Source of the DNA: Actinomycetes bacterium
GTDB taxonomy: Bacteria; Actinomycetota; Acidimicrobiia; Acidimicrobiales; Bog-793
Direction of reading: 5' to 3'
Assembly (NCBI GenBank): GCA_021821585.1
Contig: JAKACF010000095.1
Coordinates: forward strand, 1 to 9,842
DNA length: 9,842 nt
A program made the translations under genes and the position numbers. How positions within the stretch are numbered: the first letter of the stretch is position 1; the number at the start of each line of letters is the position of its first letter. Positions 1-6,953 of this stretch are shown here, piece by piece. The notes beneath the pieces were generated by a model, which saw nothing but the letters and a program-made list of their open reading frames with translations, did no database searches and was not told the DNA's origin.

Positions 1-1
1 C

Positions 2-403
2 CGGGGGGACCTCCTCCTGCTCACGGCCTCCTCGAGCGTCCCTCGCCGCATCCAGGGCCCCTGGGTGTCCGAGGAGGAGGTGCGGGCCGTGGCCGCCCAC
101 TGGCGGCGCCAGAGCGGCCCCCGCTACCTCGAGGGCGTCGAGGGCGAGGACCCGGGCGGCCCCGGCGGTCCGGCGGGCGCCGACGACGACGACGACGAGC
201 TGCTCTCCCAGGCCATGGAGCTGGTCGTGCGATCCCAACTAGGCTCGACCTCGATGCTCCAGCGCAAGCTCAGGGTCGGGTTCGCCCGGGCAGGCCGGCT
301 CATGGACCTGCTCGAGCGGCGGGGAGTGGTCGGTCCCTCGGAGGGTTCGAAGGCCCGCGCGGTCCTCATGACGCCGGAAGAGCTCGACCAGCTGGGCGAC
401 TAG
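2..403 (+). CDS. ftsK: FtsK/SpoIIIE-family DNA translocase, C-terminal end (5' partial)
   Basis: The open frame runs in from the left edge, so only the last 133 residues are seen. The first part (GDLLLL, then RIQGPWVSEEEV) matches the end of the RecA-like motor domain of FtsK, where a conserved 'R(I/V)QG.(F/W)VS..E' segment closes the fold. A linker rich in Gly, Pro and Asp follows, with five Asp in a row from a (GAC)5 run at 182-196. The last 70 or so residues (DDELLSQAMELVV, then STSMLQRKLRVGFARAGRLMD and LLERRGVVGP) form the winged-helix gamma domain, which in known FtsK proteins reads the polar KOPS motifs and contacts XerD. The protein is a septum-located ATP-driven DNA pump that clears the chromosome terminus before division. 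The Walker motifs and membrane domain lie outside the window. A carboxypeptidase gene starts 19 nt downstream on the same strand, so the two may be co-transcribed. Confidence 0.93.
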   Translation, partial: RGDLLLLTASSSVPRRIQGPWVSEEEVRAVAAHWRRQSGPRYLEGVEGEDPGGPGGPAGADDDDDELLSQAMELVVRSQLGSTSMLQRKLRVGFARAGRLMDLLERRGVVGPSEGSKARAVLMTPEELDQLGD

Positions 404-422
404 GTCACCCCGAGATCGAACG

Positions 423-1802
423 ATGAGCGGACACGCCAACGGCCCGCGCCCGCCCGGCGCGGCGGGCCCCCGGCCCCCCTTCGCGCGCCCCGATCGCCCC
501 TCGGCCTCGGAGGTGATGAGGCGGCGGCGCCGGACGGCGTCGTTCGGCCTGCTCTCGCTCGCCACCGTGGCCGGGCTCGGATGGGTGGCCTTCGGCGCCG
601 GCAGCACACCCGTGGCGCGGACCCGGGCCGAGGTGCGCCTGGCGCTCCCGCACCTCGAGGCGCTGCTCCCGGCCGTCGCCCCGGGCACCGGCCGGCTCCC
701 GGCCATGCCCTTCCCGGCCAAGGGCGAGGGCGCCCTCGCCGTCATGGGGACGGGCGTCGTCGCCGAGAGCCCCCGGGAGAAGGAGGTGCCGATCGCCAGC
801 GTGACGAAGATGATGACCGCCTACCTCGTCTTGAAGGCCCACCCCCTCACCGGCACCGAGCAGGGGCCGAGCCTCACCTTCACCGAGAAGGACCACCTCG
901 CCTGGATGCGGTACGCCGCCGCCGACGACTCGAACGTCGAGCTCGTGAAGGGCGAGTCGCTCACCGAGCGCCAGCTGCTCGAGGCCCTCCTCATCCCGTC
1001 GGCCGACAACGTCGCCGACATCCTCGCCCGCTGGGTCGGCGGCACCGAGCCGGCCTTCGTGGCCGAGATGAACCAGGCGGCCGCCCTGCTCGGGATGGAC
1101 CACACCCACTACGCCGACGCCAGCGGCCTCGACCCGAGGAGCGTCTCGACGGCGGCCGACCAGGCGCTGCTCGCCACGGTCGTGATGGAGAACCCCGTCT
1201 TCCGCTCGATCGTCGCCAAGCCGGACGTCCCCTTCCCGGTCATGGGCCACGTCTGGAACTACAACCCGGCCATCGGCGTCGACGGCATCGTCGGGGTGAA
1301 GTCCGGCTTCACCCCGCAGGCCGGGGGCTGCCTCGTGACGGCCGCCTGGCGTCGCGTCGGGGGGCGGCACGTCCTCGTCGTCTCGGCCGTCCTCGGCCAG
1401 GTGCTCGGCCTCGGCCAGGCGGCCGCCGGCGACGAGGCGCTGCTCACGGCCGCCACGGGCAGGCTCCGGCTGCTCCAGCCGTACGGGACGAGCCTCGGGG
1501 CGGCCCGGGTGGCGGTCCCCTGGCTGCACGCCGGGCGGGAGGCGGCGCTCGCCGCCCCGGTCGCCCTCGTCGGATTCGACGGCCTCCTCGTCCACAGCAC
1601 CCTCGTCGGCGCCCCGGTCACGACGGGGGAGCTCCGCCACGGCTGGCCGGCCGGGGCGGTGGTCGCCACCCTCGAGGTCTCGAGCCGCTTCGGGAAGGTG
1701 GAGGAGCTGCCGGTCACCCTCGTCCGGGCGATCCCGGCCCCTCCGGCGGGCTCGATCGTGCCCCGCAGCCGCCCGACCCTCCCCGTCGGCCCCCCGGGAT
1801 GA
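423..1802 (+). CDS. D-alanyl-D-alanine carboxypeptidase (peptidase S11, PBP5-like)
   Basis: This 459-residue protein probably removes the terminal D-Ala from peptidoglycan pentapeptides outside the membrane. A Pro/Gly-rich N-terminus is followed by five Arg (33-37) and a hydrophobic stretch (about 40-60), so a signal peptide or signal anchor is likely. The serine-enzyme motifs are in the expected order: SxxK as S126-V-T-K129, the second motif as S193-A-D-N196, and K293-S-G295 in place of KTG. The end (about 420-445, KVEELPVTLVRA) resembles the beta-rich domain that follows the catalytic domain in this family. The second motif has Asp where S-x-N would have Asn. The chosen ATG has only a weak upstream GAGA. 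An alternative ATG at 516 would start right at the Arg run and give a classical signal peptide, but its GGAGG is only 2 nt away. The stop overlaps the thrB start (ATGA), implying coupled translation. Family assignment is firm; exact substrate is inferred. Confidence 0.9.
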   Translation: MSGHANGPRPPGAAGPRPPFARPDRPSASEVMRRRRRTASFGLLSLATVAGLGWVAFGAGSTPVARTRAEVRLALPHLEALLPAVAPGTGRLPAMPFPAKGEGALAVMGTGVVAESPREKEVPIASVTKMMTAYLVLKAHPLTGTEQGPSLTFTEKDHLAWMRYAAADDSNVELVKGESLTERQLLEALLIPSADNVADILARWVGGTEPAFVAEMNQAAALLGMDHTHYADASGLDPRSVSTAADQALLATVVMENPVFRSIVAKPDVPFPVMGHVWNYNPAIGVDGIVGVKSGFTPQAGGCLVTAAWRRVGGRHVLVVSAVLGQVLGLGQAAAGDEALLTAATGRLRLLQPYGTSLGAARVAVPWLHAGREAALAAPVALVGFDGLLVHSTLVGAPVTTGELRHGWPAGAVVATLEVSSRFGKVEELPVTLVRAIPAPPAGSIVPRSRPTLPVGPPG

Positions 1803-2644
1803 GGGCACGGGCCCCGGCCTCGTCGGCCAACCTCGGCCCCGGCTACGACGCCCTCGCCCTCGCCCTCGGACTGCACTGCGAGGTGACGGTCGAGCCGGCC
1901 GCCCGCCTCGAGCTCACCTCGGAGGGGGAGGGCGCCGGGCTCCCGCTCGACGCCGGCCACCTGGCGGCCCGCGTCGTCCGCCTCGTGCTCGGCCACGACG
2001 ACGTGGCCATCCACGTCCGCTCCGAGATCCCGGTCGCCCGCGGCCTCGGCTCCTCGGGCGCCCTCGCCCTCGCGGCCGCGGCGGCCGCCGGGGCGGCCGA
2101 GCCCCTGGCGCTGGCGGTCGGGACGGAGGGCCACGCCGAGAACGCCGCCGCCTCGCTGCTCGGCGGCCTCGTGGCGGCCGCCGAGATCGGGGGGCGGCCG
2201 GTCGCCCGGCGGCTCCCGCTCGACCCCGGGCTCTCCTTCGTCGTCGTCGTGCCCGAGCGCGAGCTCGCCACCACGGCGGCCCGGGCCGTGCTGCCCGACC
2301 GCGTCCCGCTGGAGGACGCCGTGTTCAACCTCGGGCGGATGGGGCTCCTCGTGGCCGGGCTCGGGGACGCCGCCGGGCTCGTCGGCGAGGCCGGCGAGGA
2401 CCGCCTCCACCAGGACGCCCGCTCGGCCCTCTTCCCCGAGGCGCCCGAGCTCCTCGGGCGCCTGCGCGGGGCAGGGGCGGCGATCGCCACCTGGTCGGGC
2501 GCCGGCCCGAGCCTGCTGGCGGTCTCGACCGGGGAGGGCGCCGGGGCGCTCGCCGAGGCGGGCGAGCGCGCCCTCGAGGCCGTCGGCCTCGCCGGGCGGG
2601 TGCTCCGGCTCGCCGCCGATCTCGAGGGCCTCGTCGTCGGCTGA
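1799..2644 (+). CDS. thrB: Homoserine kinase (GHMP kinase superfamily)
   Basis: ThrB phosphorylates the hydroxyl of L-homoserine with ATP, the step before threonine synthase, in the cytoplasm. The 281-residue protein has the three GHMP-kinase motifs: the N-terminal PASSANLGPGYDAL (6-19), typical of homoserine kinases; the glycine-rich ATP loop R81-GLGSSGA (GLGSS 82-86); and the C-terminal S233-GAGPS (233-238). The EGHAENAAASLLGGL segment (110-123) matches the family's EGHPDNVA..LLGG pattern, with Ala for Pro and Glu for Asp. At 281 residues it is slightly shorter than the usual 300 or so because both ends are trimmed. The ATG lies inside the stop of the carboxypeptidase gene (ATGA overlap), and the first motif begins at residue 6, so there is no room for a much later start. 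In many actinobacteria thrB follows hom and thrC; neither is in this window. Its TGA is part of a large hairpin leading to the next gene. Confidence 0.93.
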   Translation: MRARAPASSANLGPGYDALALALGLHCEVTVEPAARLELTSEGEGAGLPLDAGHLAARVVRLVLGHDDVAIHVRSEIPVARGLGSSGALALAAAAAAGAAEPLALAVGTEGHAENAAASLLGGLVAAAEIGGRPVARRLPLDPGLSFVVVVPERELATTAARAVLPDRVPLEDAVFNLGRMGLLVAGLGDAAGLVGEAGEDRLHQDARSALFPEAPELLGRLRGAGAAIATWSGAGPSLLAVSTGEGAGALAEAGERALEAVGLAGRVLRLAADLEGLVVG

Positions 2645-2669
2645 TCCCCCTTGTTGACCGGCGGATCAG

Positions 2670-2675
2670 TAGGGT
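2670..2675 (+). promoter_or_regulatory. Possible -10 element (TAGGGT) of an internal promoter
   Basis: TAGGGT fits the actinobacterial TAnnnT -10 pattern and lies in the loop of the hairpin before the LLM gene. Transcription would start near 2682, leaving about 20 nt of leader that includes the ribosome binding site but not the blocking 5' arm. No good -35 lies 16-18 nt upstream; the TTGACC at 2654-2659 is only 10 nt away, too close for a normal spacer. This is a weak call. Confidence 0.3.
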
Positions 2676-2687
2676 GGCCGCGGCGAC

Positions 2688-2696
2688 AAGGGGGAG
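2688..2696 (+). promoter_or_regulatory. Ribosome binding site that fixes the LLM start
   Basis: AAGGGGGAG ends 5 nt before the GTG at 2702. It favours this GTG over in-frame upstream codons such as the TTG at 2651, which would add 17 residues unlike the family N-terminus. It lies in the 3' arm of the hairpin described for 2642-2700. Confidence 0.75.
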
Positions 2697-2701
2697 ATCA
2701 C

Positions 2702-3868
2702 GTGAGACTGTTCAGCTTCCATCTCATGCCCTATCCGGGGCTGCCCGAGGACTACGACGGCCCCGCCTGGATCACGTGCCCCAACCGGCTCTTCGACCCC
2801 GCCCTCGGCACGGCCCTCTACAACCGCTACCTCGACGAGCTCGTCTACGCCGAGGAGCTCGGCTTCGACGGCGTCTGCGTCAACGAGCACCACCAGAACG
2901 CCTACGGGCTCATGCCCTCGCCCAACCTGATGGCCGCTGCCCTCGCCCGCCAGACGAGCCGGGTGCGCATCGCGGTCGTCGGCAACGCCCTGCCGCTCTA
3001 CGACCCGCCGACCCGGGTCGCCGAGGAGTTCGCCATGATCGACAACCTCTCGGGCGGCCGGCTGATCGCCGGGATGGTGGTCGGCGGAGGGCCGGAGTAC
3101 TACTCGTTCTCGATCAACCCGGCCGAGGCCCGCGAGCGCTTCGCCGAGGCGCACGACCTCGTCATCCGCGCCTGGACCGAGCCGGGCCCCTTCGAGTTCA
3201 TCGGCAAGCACTACAAGATCCGCTACGTCAACTCCTGGCCCCGCCCGGTCCAGCAGCCGCACCCGGAGGTCTGGATCCCAGGAGCCGGCTCGCTCGAGAC
3301 GGTCGAGTTCGTCGCCCGGCACCGGTACGCCTACATGGGCATCCCGTACTTCCACATCTCGGTCTTCGAGCGGATGTTCGGCCTCATGCGCCAGGCCTGC
3401 GAGAACGAGGGCTACGAGGCGGACCCGCTCCAGCTCGGCTGGCTCGTGCCGATCTTCGTCGCCGAGACCGACGCCGAGGCCCGGCGCCGGTACGAGGACC
3501 ACTTCTGGTACTTCGTGAAGCGGCTGCTGCCCGGCATCTCGATCTCCCCGCCCGGCTACACCTCGGTCCGCTCGCTCGAGAACATCATGAAGGGCGGCGC
3601 CTCCTTCGCCGAATTCCTCGACAGCTGGGACCAGGTGGTGGAGGGCCGGTACGCCATCGTCGGCTCGCCCGAGACGGTGCTCGAGGCCCTGAGCGAGAAC
3701 GTCGAGCGGCTCGGGGTCGGCAACCTGCTCGGCCTGTTCCAGCTCGGCACGCTCGGCCCGGAGGACACCCGGCGCAACCTCGAGCTGTTCGCCACCGAGG
3801 TGGCGCCCGGCCTGAGGGCGCGCTTTCCCGGGACGACCCGGCGCGACATGGCAGGGGTGGGCGAGTGA
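2702..3868 (+). CDS. LLM-class flavin-dependent oxidoreductase (luciferase-like monooxygenase)
   Basis: This 388-residue cytoplasmic TIM-barrel enzyme belongs to the bacterial luciferase superfamily, whose members use reduced FMN or F420 to oxidise organic substrates. Visible family features are RLFSFHLMPYP at the N-terminus (2-12), F55-DGVCVNEHHQ with E62-H-H64 in the region where luciferases have an active-site His, SRVRIAVVGNALPL (86-99), the conserved IDNLSGGRL (113-121) before the glycine-rich MVVGGGPEY segment (125-133), and the C-terminal GSPETV (321-326) typical of the superfamily. Its length matches enzymes often annotated as limonene-type or alkanal monooxygenases, but the substrate cannot be read from sequence, nor can FMN be told from F420. 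No flavin reductase gene is nearby. The GTG start has a strong ribosome binding site. The stop overlaps the GTG of the downstream hydrolase by 4 nt, so the two proteins are probably made together and may act in sequence. Confidence 0.9.
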   Translation: MRLFSFHLMPYPGLPEDYDGPAWITCPNRLFDPALGTALYNRYLDELVYAEELGFDGVCVNEHHQNAYGLMPSPNLMAAALARQTSRVRIAVVGNALPLYDPPTRVAEEFAMIDNLSGGRLIAGMVVGGGPEYYSFSINPAEARERFAEAHDLVIRAWTEPGPFEFIGKHYKIRYVNSWPRPVQQPHPEVWIPGAGSLETVEFVARHRYAYMGIPYFHISVFERMFGLMRQACENEGYEADPLQLGWLVPIFVAETDAEARRRYEDHFWYFVKRLLPGISISPPGYTSVRSLENIMKGGASFAEFLDSWDQVVEGRYAIVGSPETVLEALSENVERLGVGNLLGLFQLGTLGPEDTRRNLELFATEVAPGLRARFPGTTRRDMAGVGE

Positions 3869-4707
3869 GCGCCGGCGAGGGGGCGGTCGTCGCCGCCAGC
3901 CTCGAGAGCGCCATCGGCACCGTCCGCCTCGCCCGGGGCGGGCCCGCCGGCGCACCGCCGGTCGTCTACCTCCACTCCGCCGGCGGCGAGGGCCTCGGCG
4001 AGGTCGCCTCGTTCCTCGGCGCCCTGGCGGCCGGCCACGAGGTCGTCGCCCCGATGCTGCCCGGCTTCGGGGGCTCCGAGGGCCTGTCGGAGGTCGACGA
4101 CATGGAGGACGTCGCCTACCACCTGCTCGACCTCTTCGACCGGCTCGGCCTCACCGGCGGGCGCCGGCCGCACCTCGTCGGCCAGTCGCTCGGCGGGTGG
4201 GCGGCCGTCGAGGTGGCCTGGCGCCACCCCGAGGCGGTGGCGAGCCTCACCCTCGTGAACCCGGTCGGGCTCTACGTCCCCGGCCACCCCGTGCGCGAGC
4301 TCTTCGGCCGGCGCCTCGACGACCTCGCCCGGGACACCTTCGCCGACCAGTCGCACCCGACCGCGGCGGCCATGCACGCCATGGCCTCGCTCGGGCCCCG
4401 CAACGCCGGCAGCGTCCCCTTCGAGCTCGTCCGGCCCTTCCTCGAGGCGATGGCGGCCGCCGCCAAGCTCGGCTGGAACCCCTACTTCCACAACCCGAGG
4501 CTCGGACGGCGCCTTGTGCGGGTGAGCATGCCGACGCTCGTTATCGTCGGGCGGCGGGACGGGCTCGTGCCGAACGCCGTCGGCGAGGAGCTGGCGCGCC
4601 TCATCGGCGGCGCCCGTCTCCACCACGTCGATGATGGGAGCCACATGCTGACCCTGGAGCACCCCGAGGCGATGGCCCGCCTCGTCGCCGAGCACGTTGC
4701 GGGCTAG
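3865..4707 (+). CDS. Alpha/beta-fold hydrolase
   Basis: This 280-residue serine hydrolase has a full catalytic set: the oxyanion segment H37-SAGG; the nucleophile elbow G106-Q-S108-L-G110; a likely acid D232 in GRRDGLVP; and the catalytic His H260 in DGSHML. Residues of roughly 136-215, between elbow and acid, form a helical cap that would shape the substrate pocket. No signal peptide is seen, so it should be cytoplasmic. Known relatives include esterases, C-C bond hydrolases and epoxide hydrolase-like proteins; the sequence does not decide between them. Its GTG overlaps the LLM oxidoreductase stop (GTGA), and its own end overlaps the MFS gene by 11 nt. One plausible job is to cleave an ester, lactone or other product made by the oxidoreductase, but that is inference from position only. 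Confidence 0.88.
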   Translation: MSAGEGAVVAASLESAIGTVRLARGGPAGAPPVVYLHSAGGEGLGEVASFLGALAAGHEVVAPMLPGFGGSEGLSEVDDMEDVAYHLLDLFDRLGLTGGRRPHLVGQSLGGWAAVEVAWRHPEAVASLTLVNPVGLYVPGHPVRELFGRRLDDLARDTFADQSHPTAAAMHAMASLGPRNAGSVPFELVRPFLEAMAAAAKLGWNPYFHNPRLGRRLVRVSMPTLVIVGRRDGLVPNAVGEELARLIGGARLHHVDDGSHMLTLEHPEAMARLVAEHVAG

Positions 4708-6457
4708 CGGGGAGGCACTCGCCAGCCGGGAGGCGCGCACGCCGGGGCGGGGCGACACCTACAAGTGGATCGCGCTCTCGAACGTCACCCTCGGCGTGCT
4801 CATCGCCACGATCGACTCCTCGATCATGCTCATCGCCATGCCGGACATCTTCCGCGGCATCGCCCTCGACCCGCTGCTCCCGGGGAACAGCTTCTATTTG
4901 CTGTGGATGATCCTGTCCTTCCTCGTCGTCTCGAGCGTGCTCGTCGTGAGCCTCGGGCGCCTCGGCGACCTCTACGGGCGGGTGCGGATGTACAACCTCG
5001 GCTTCGCCGTCTTCACGGTGGGGTCGATCCTGCTGAGCGTCACCTGGCTCAACGGGCGGGAGGCGGCCGTCTACCTCGTCGTCATGCGCGTCGTCCAAGG
5101 CGTCGGCGCCGCCTTCCTCGTCGCCAACTCCGCCGCCATCCTCACCGACGCCTTCCCGCCGGACCAGCGCGGCCTGGCGCTCGGGATCAACAACGTCGCC
5201 GGGATCAGCGGCTCGTTCATCGGCCTCGTCATGGGCGGGATCCTGGCGCCGATCGAGTGGCGGCTCATCTTCCTCGTCTCGGTGCCGATCGGGCTCTTCG
5301 GGACGGTGTGGGCCTATCTCAAGCTGGAGGACCGGGGCATCCGGCGCAAGGCGCCGATCGACTGGCTCGGCAATATCACCTTCGCCCTCGGCCTCATCCT
5401 CGTCATGATCGGCATCACCTACGGCATCGAGCCGTCGGGGCACTCACAGATGGGCTGGACGAGCGCGCCGGTGATGGCCGAGCTGTCGGCCGGCGCCGCC
5501 CTGCTCGTCACCTTCCTCGTCGTCGAGTCGCGGGTCGAGAACCCGATGTTCCGCCTCCGGCTGTTCCGCATCCGCGCCTTCAGCTTCGGGACGCTGTCGA
5601 CCTTCCTGGCAGCCGTCGGCCGGGGCGGGCTCATGTTCATGCTCATCATCTGGCTGCAGGGGATCTGGCTCCCCGAGCACGGCTACTCCTTTACCAACAC
5701 GCCGCTGTGGGCCGGCATCTACATCCTCCCGCTCACCTTCGGGTTCCTGCTCGCCGGCCCCGTCTCCGGCTTCCTCTCGGATCGCTACGGGGCCCGGCCC
5801 TTCGCCACCGGGGGGATGATCGGGGCGTGCGTGAGCTTCGTGCTCTTGATGCTGCTCCCGGTCGACTTCTCCTATCCCGAGTTCGCCCTCGTGCTGTTCA
5901 TGAACGGGCTCTCGATGGGCGCCTTCGCCTCGCCGAACCGGGCCGGGGTCATGAACTCGCTGCCCGCCGGCGACCGGGGGGCCGGCGGGGGGATGAACTC
6001 GACCTTCCAGAACTCCGCCCAGGTGCTCTCGATCGGGATCTTCTTCACCCTCATGATCGTCGGCCTCTCCTCGGCGCTCTCCTCGAGCCTCTACCGGGGC
6101 CTCACCCGCTACGGCGTCCCGCCCGGGATCGCGGCGCACGCCGCCCACCTCCCGCCCGTGGCGACGCTCTTCTCGGCCTTCCTCGGCTACAACCCGGTCG
6201 AGCACCTCGTCGGCGCCTCGACGCTCTCGCGCCTTCCCGCCCACGACCGGACCGCGCTGACGGGGCACGACTTCTTCGCCAGGCTCATCTCGGCCCCCTT
6301 CCACTCGGGGCTGCAGACGGCCTTCGTCTTCGCCATCGTCGCCTGCGCGGTGGCGGCGGCCGCCTCATGGGCGAGGGGGGAGCGCTTCGTCTACTCCGGC
6401 GGGGAGACGCCCCGGCCGACCGAGGACCGCGATCAGCTGGCCGAGCTGGCCGACTGA
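4697..6457 (+). CDS. MFS transporter, DHA2 (EmrB/QacA-like) family, 14 TM
   Basis: This 586-residue inner-membrane protein is a probable proton-driven exporter. TM1 carries ATIDSSIMLIAMPDIF (37-52), the form of motif D1 typical of drug:H+ antiporter-2 proteins. Motif A follows TM2 as G87-RLGDLYGR95. The segment V132-VQGVGAAFLVANSAAILTD and the following GINNVAGISGSFIG(L) match the motif B and C regions. Hydrophobic segments continue to about residue 557 and are compatible with 14 helices; the long loop 463-535 before the last helix resembles the extracytoplasmic loop of DHA2 members. The first possible start in this frame is the TTG at 4697, since an in-frame TGA stands at 4649-4651 and no ATG or GTG precedes TM1. 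It lies inside the end of the hydrolase gene, so translation is probably coupled. The last 25 bp overlap sufU on the other strand. It may export a product or substrate of the two preceding enzymes; that is inference. Confidence 0.9.
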   Translation: MRASGEALASREARTPGRGDTYKWIALSNVTLGVLIATIDSSIMLIAMPDIFRGIALDPLLPGNSFYLLWMILSFLVVSSVLVVSLGRLGDLYGRVRMYNLGFAVFTVGSILLSVTWLNGREAAVYLVVMRVVQGVGAAFLVANSAAILTDAFPPDQRGLALGINNVAGISGSFIGLVMGGILAPIEWRLIFLVSVPIGLFGTVWAYLKLEDRGIRRKAPIDWLGNITFALGLILVMIGITYGIEPSGHSQMGWTSAPVMAELSAGAALLVTFLVVESRVENPMFRLRLFRIRAFSFGTLSTFLAAVGRGGLMFMLIIWLQGIWLPEHGYSFTNTPLWAGIYILPLTFGFLLAGPVSGFLSDRYGARPFATGGMIGACVSFVLLMLLPVDFSYPEFALVLFMNGLSMGAFASPNRAGVMNSLPAGDRGAGGGMNSTFQNSAQVLSIGIFFTLMIVGLSSALSSSLYRGLTRYGVPPGIAAHAAHLPPVATLFSAFLGYNPVEHLVGASTLSRLPAHDRTALTGHDFFARLISAPFHSGLQTAFVFAIVACAVAAAASWARGERFVYSGGETPRPTEDRDQLAELAD

Positions 6458-6933
6458 GCCGCCTCGTCGAGGGCCTGGGCGAGGGTGTTCCACGACAGCG
6501 TGGCGCACTTGATCCTGACGGGGAACTTGACGACGCCCTGCAGGGCGGCCAGCTCGCCGAGGCCGTCGGGCGGGATGGTCGCCTCCGCCTCCTCGGCCTC
6601 CTCGGTGCCGTCGCCGCCGATCGCCTGCTCGTGGATCGACATCATCGCCTTGAACGAGGAGATGAGCTGGCGGACCTCCTCGATCGACTTGCCCTTCACG
6701 GCGGCCGACATCATCGAGGCCGACGACTGGCTGATCGAGCAGCCCTGGCCGCCGATGCGGATGTCGTTGACGGCCCCATCGTCGAGCTCGACGTAGACGA
6801 CGATCTCGTCGCCGCAGAGGGGGTTGAAGCCCTCCGTGCGGGTGGCGGGCGGGACCGCCAGCTCGCCGCGGTTGCGCGGCGACCGGTAGTGGTCGAGGAT
6901 GATCTCGCGGTAGAGGTCTTCGAGGCCCGACAT
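6433..6933 (-). CDS. sufU: SufU-type Fe-S cluster assembly sulfurtransferase
   Basis: SufU is a zinc protein that accepts the persulfide sulfur from SufS and passes it on for Fe-S cluster building. The 166-residue sequence has the three conserved cysteines of the IscU/SufU fold: C40 in NPLCGDE with D42, C65 in GGQGCSISQSSASMM, and C143 in RIKCATLSW. The stretch between the second and third cysteines (about 101-131), with an acidic patch EEAEEAEA, corresponds to the insertion that separates SufU from IscU scaffolds. The start is supported by AAGGAG (complement of 6939-6944), 5 nt before the ATG. It lies 20 nt after sufS, in the usual sufS-sufU order. The C-terminal tail (DEAAQSASSAS) is read through the end of the convergent MFS gene, so the two coding regions share 25 bp. 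Confidence 0.95.
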   Translation of the reverse strand: MSGLEDLYREIILDHYRSPRNRGELAVPPATRTEGFNPLCGDEIVVYVELDDGAVNDIRIGGQGCSISQSSASMMSAAVKGKSIEEVRQLISSFKAMMSIHEQAIGGDGTEEAEEAEATIPPDGLGELAALQGVVKFPVRIKCATLSWNTLAQALDEAAQSASSAS

Positions 6934-6953
6934 TCGCTCTCCTTGTCGAGACG

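Larger units (their letters stand above)
2642..2700 (+). promoter_or_regulatory. RNA hairpin sequestering the ribosome binding site of the LLM gene
   Basis: Bases 2645-2656 (TCCCCCTTGTTG) can pair with 2684-2695 (CGACAAGGGGGA) over 12 continuous positions, with one G-U pair. After a 2-nt bulge (2696-2697), 2642-2644 pair with 2698-2700, giving 15 pairs around a 27-nt loop. The 3' arm contains the Shine-Dalgarno sequence of the LLM gene and the 5' arm contains the thrB TGA stop. A shorter competing stem uses CTGATCC (2641-2647) with GGATCAG (2663-2669). No T-run follows, so a classical intrinsic terminator is unlikely. The pairing is directly visible. I infer that it makes LLM translation depend on ribosomes finishing thrB, or on a shorter transcript that lacks the 5' arm. 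Confidence 0.6.

Noticed and set aside
182..196. (GAC)5 trinucleotide run in ftsK
   Set aside because: It encodes an Asp-rich linker between the motor and gamma domains; short acidic linkers there are ordinary, and the run is too short to call a repeat locus.
405..1808. Long minus-strand open frame opposite the carboxypeptidase gene (467 codons)
   Set aside because: It has no recognisable domain, is rich in Arg, Gly and Glu, and mirrors the codon structure of the clear S11 gene. It is an artefact of high GC content.
2641..2669. Intrinsic terminator after thrB (CTGATCC/GGATCAG stem)
   Set aside because: The stem is only 7 bp with a 15-nt loop and no T-run. It is better treated as an alternative fold of the larger hairpin.
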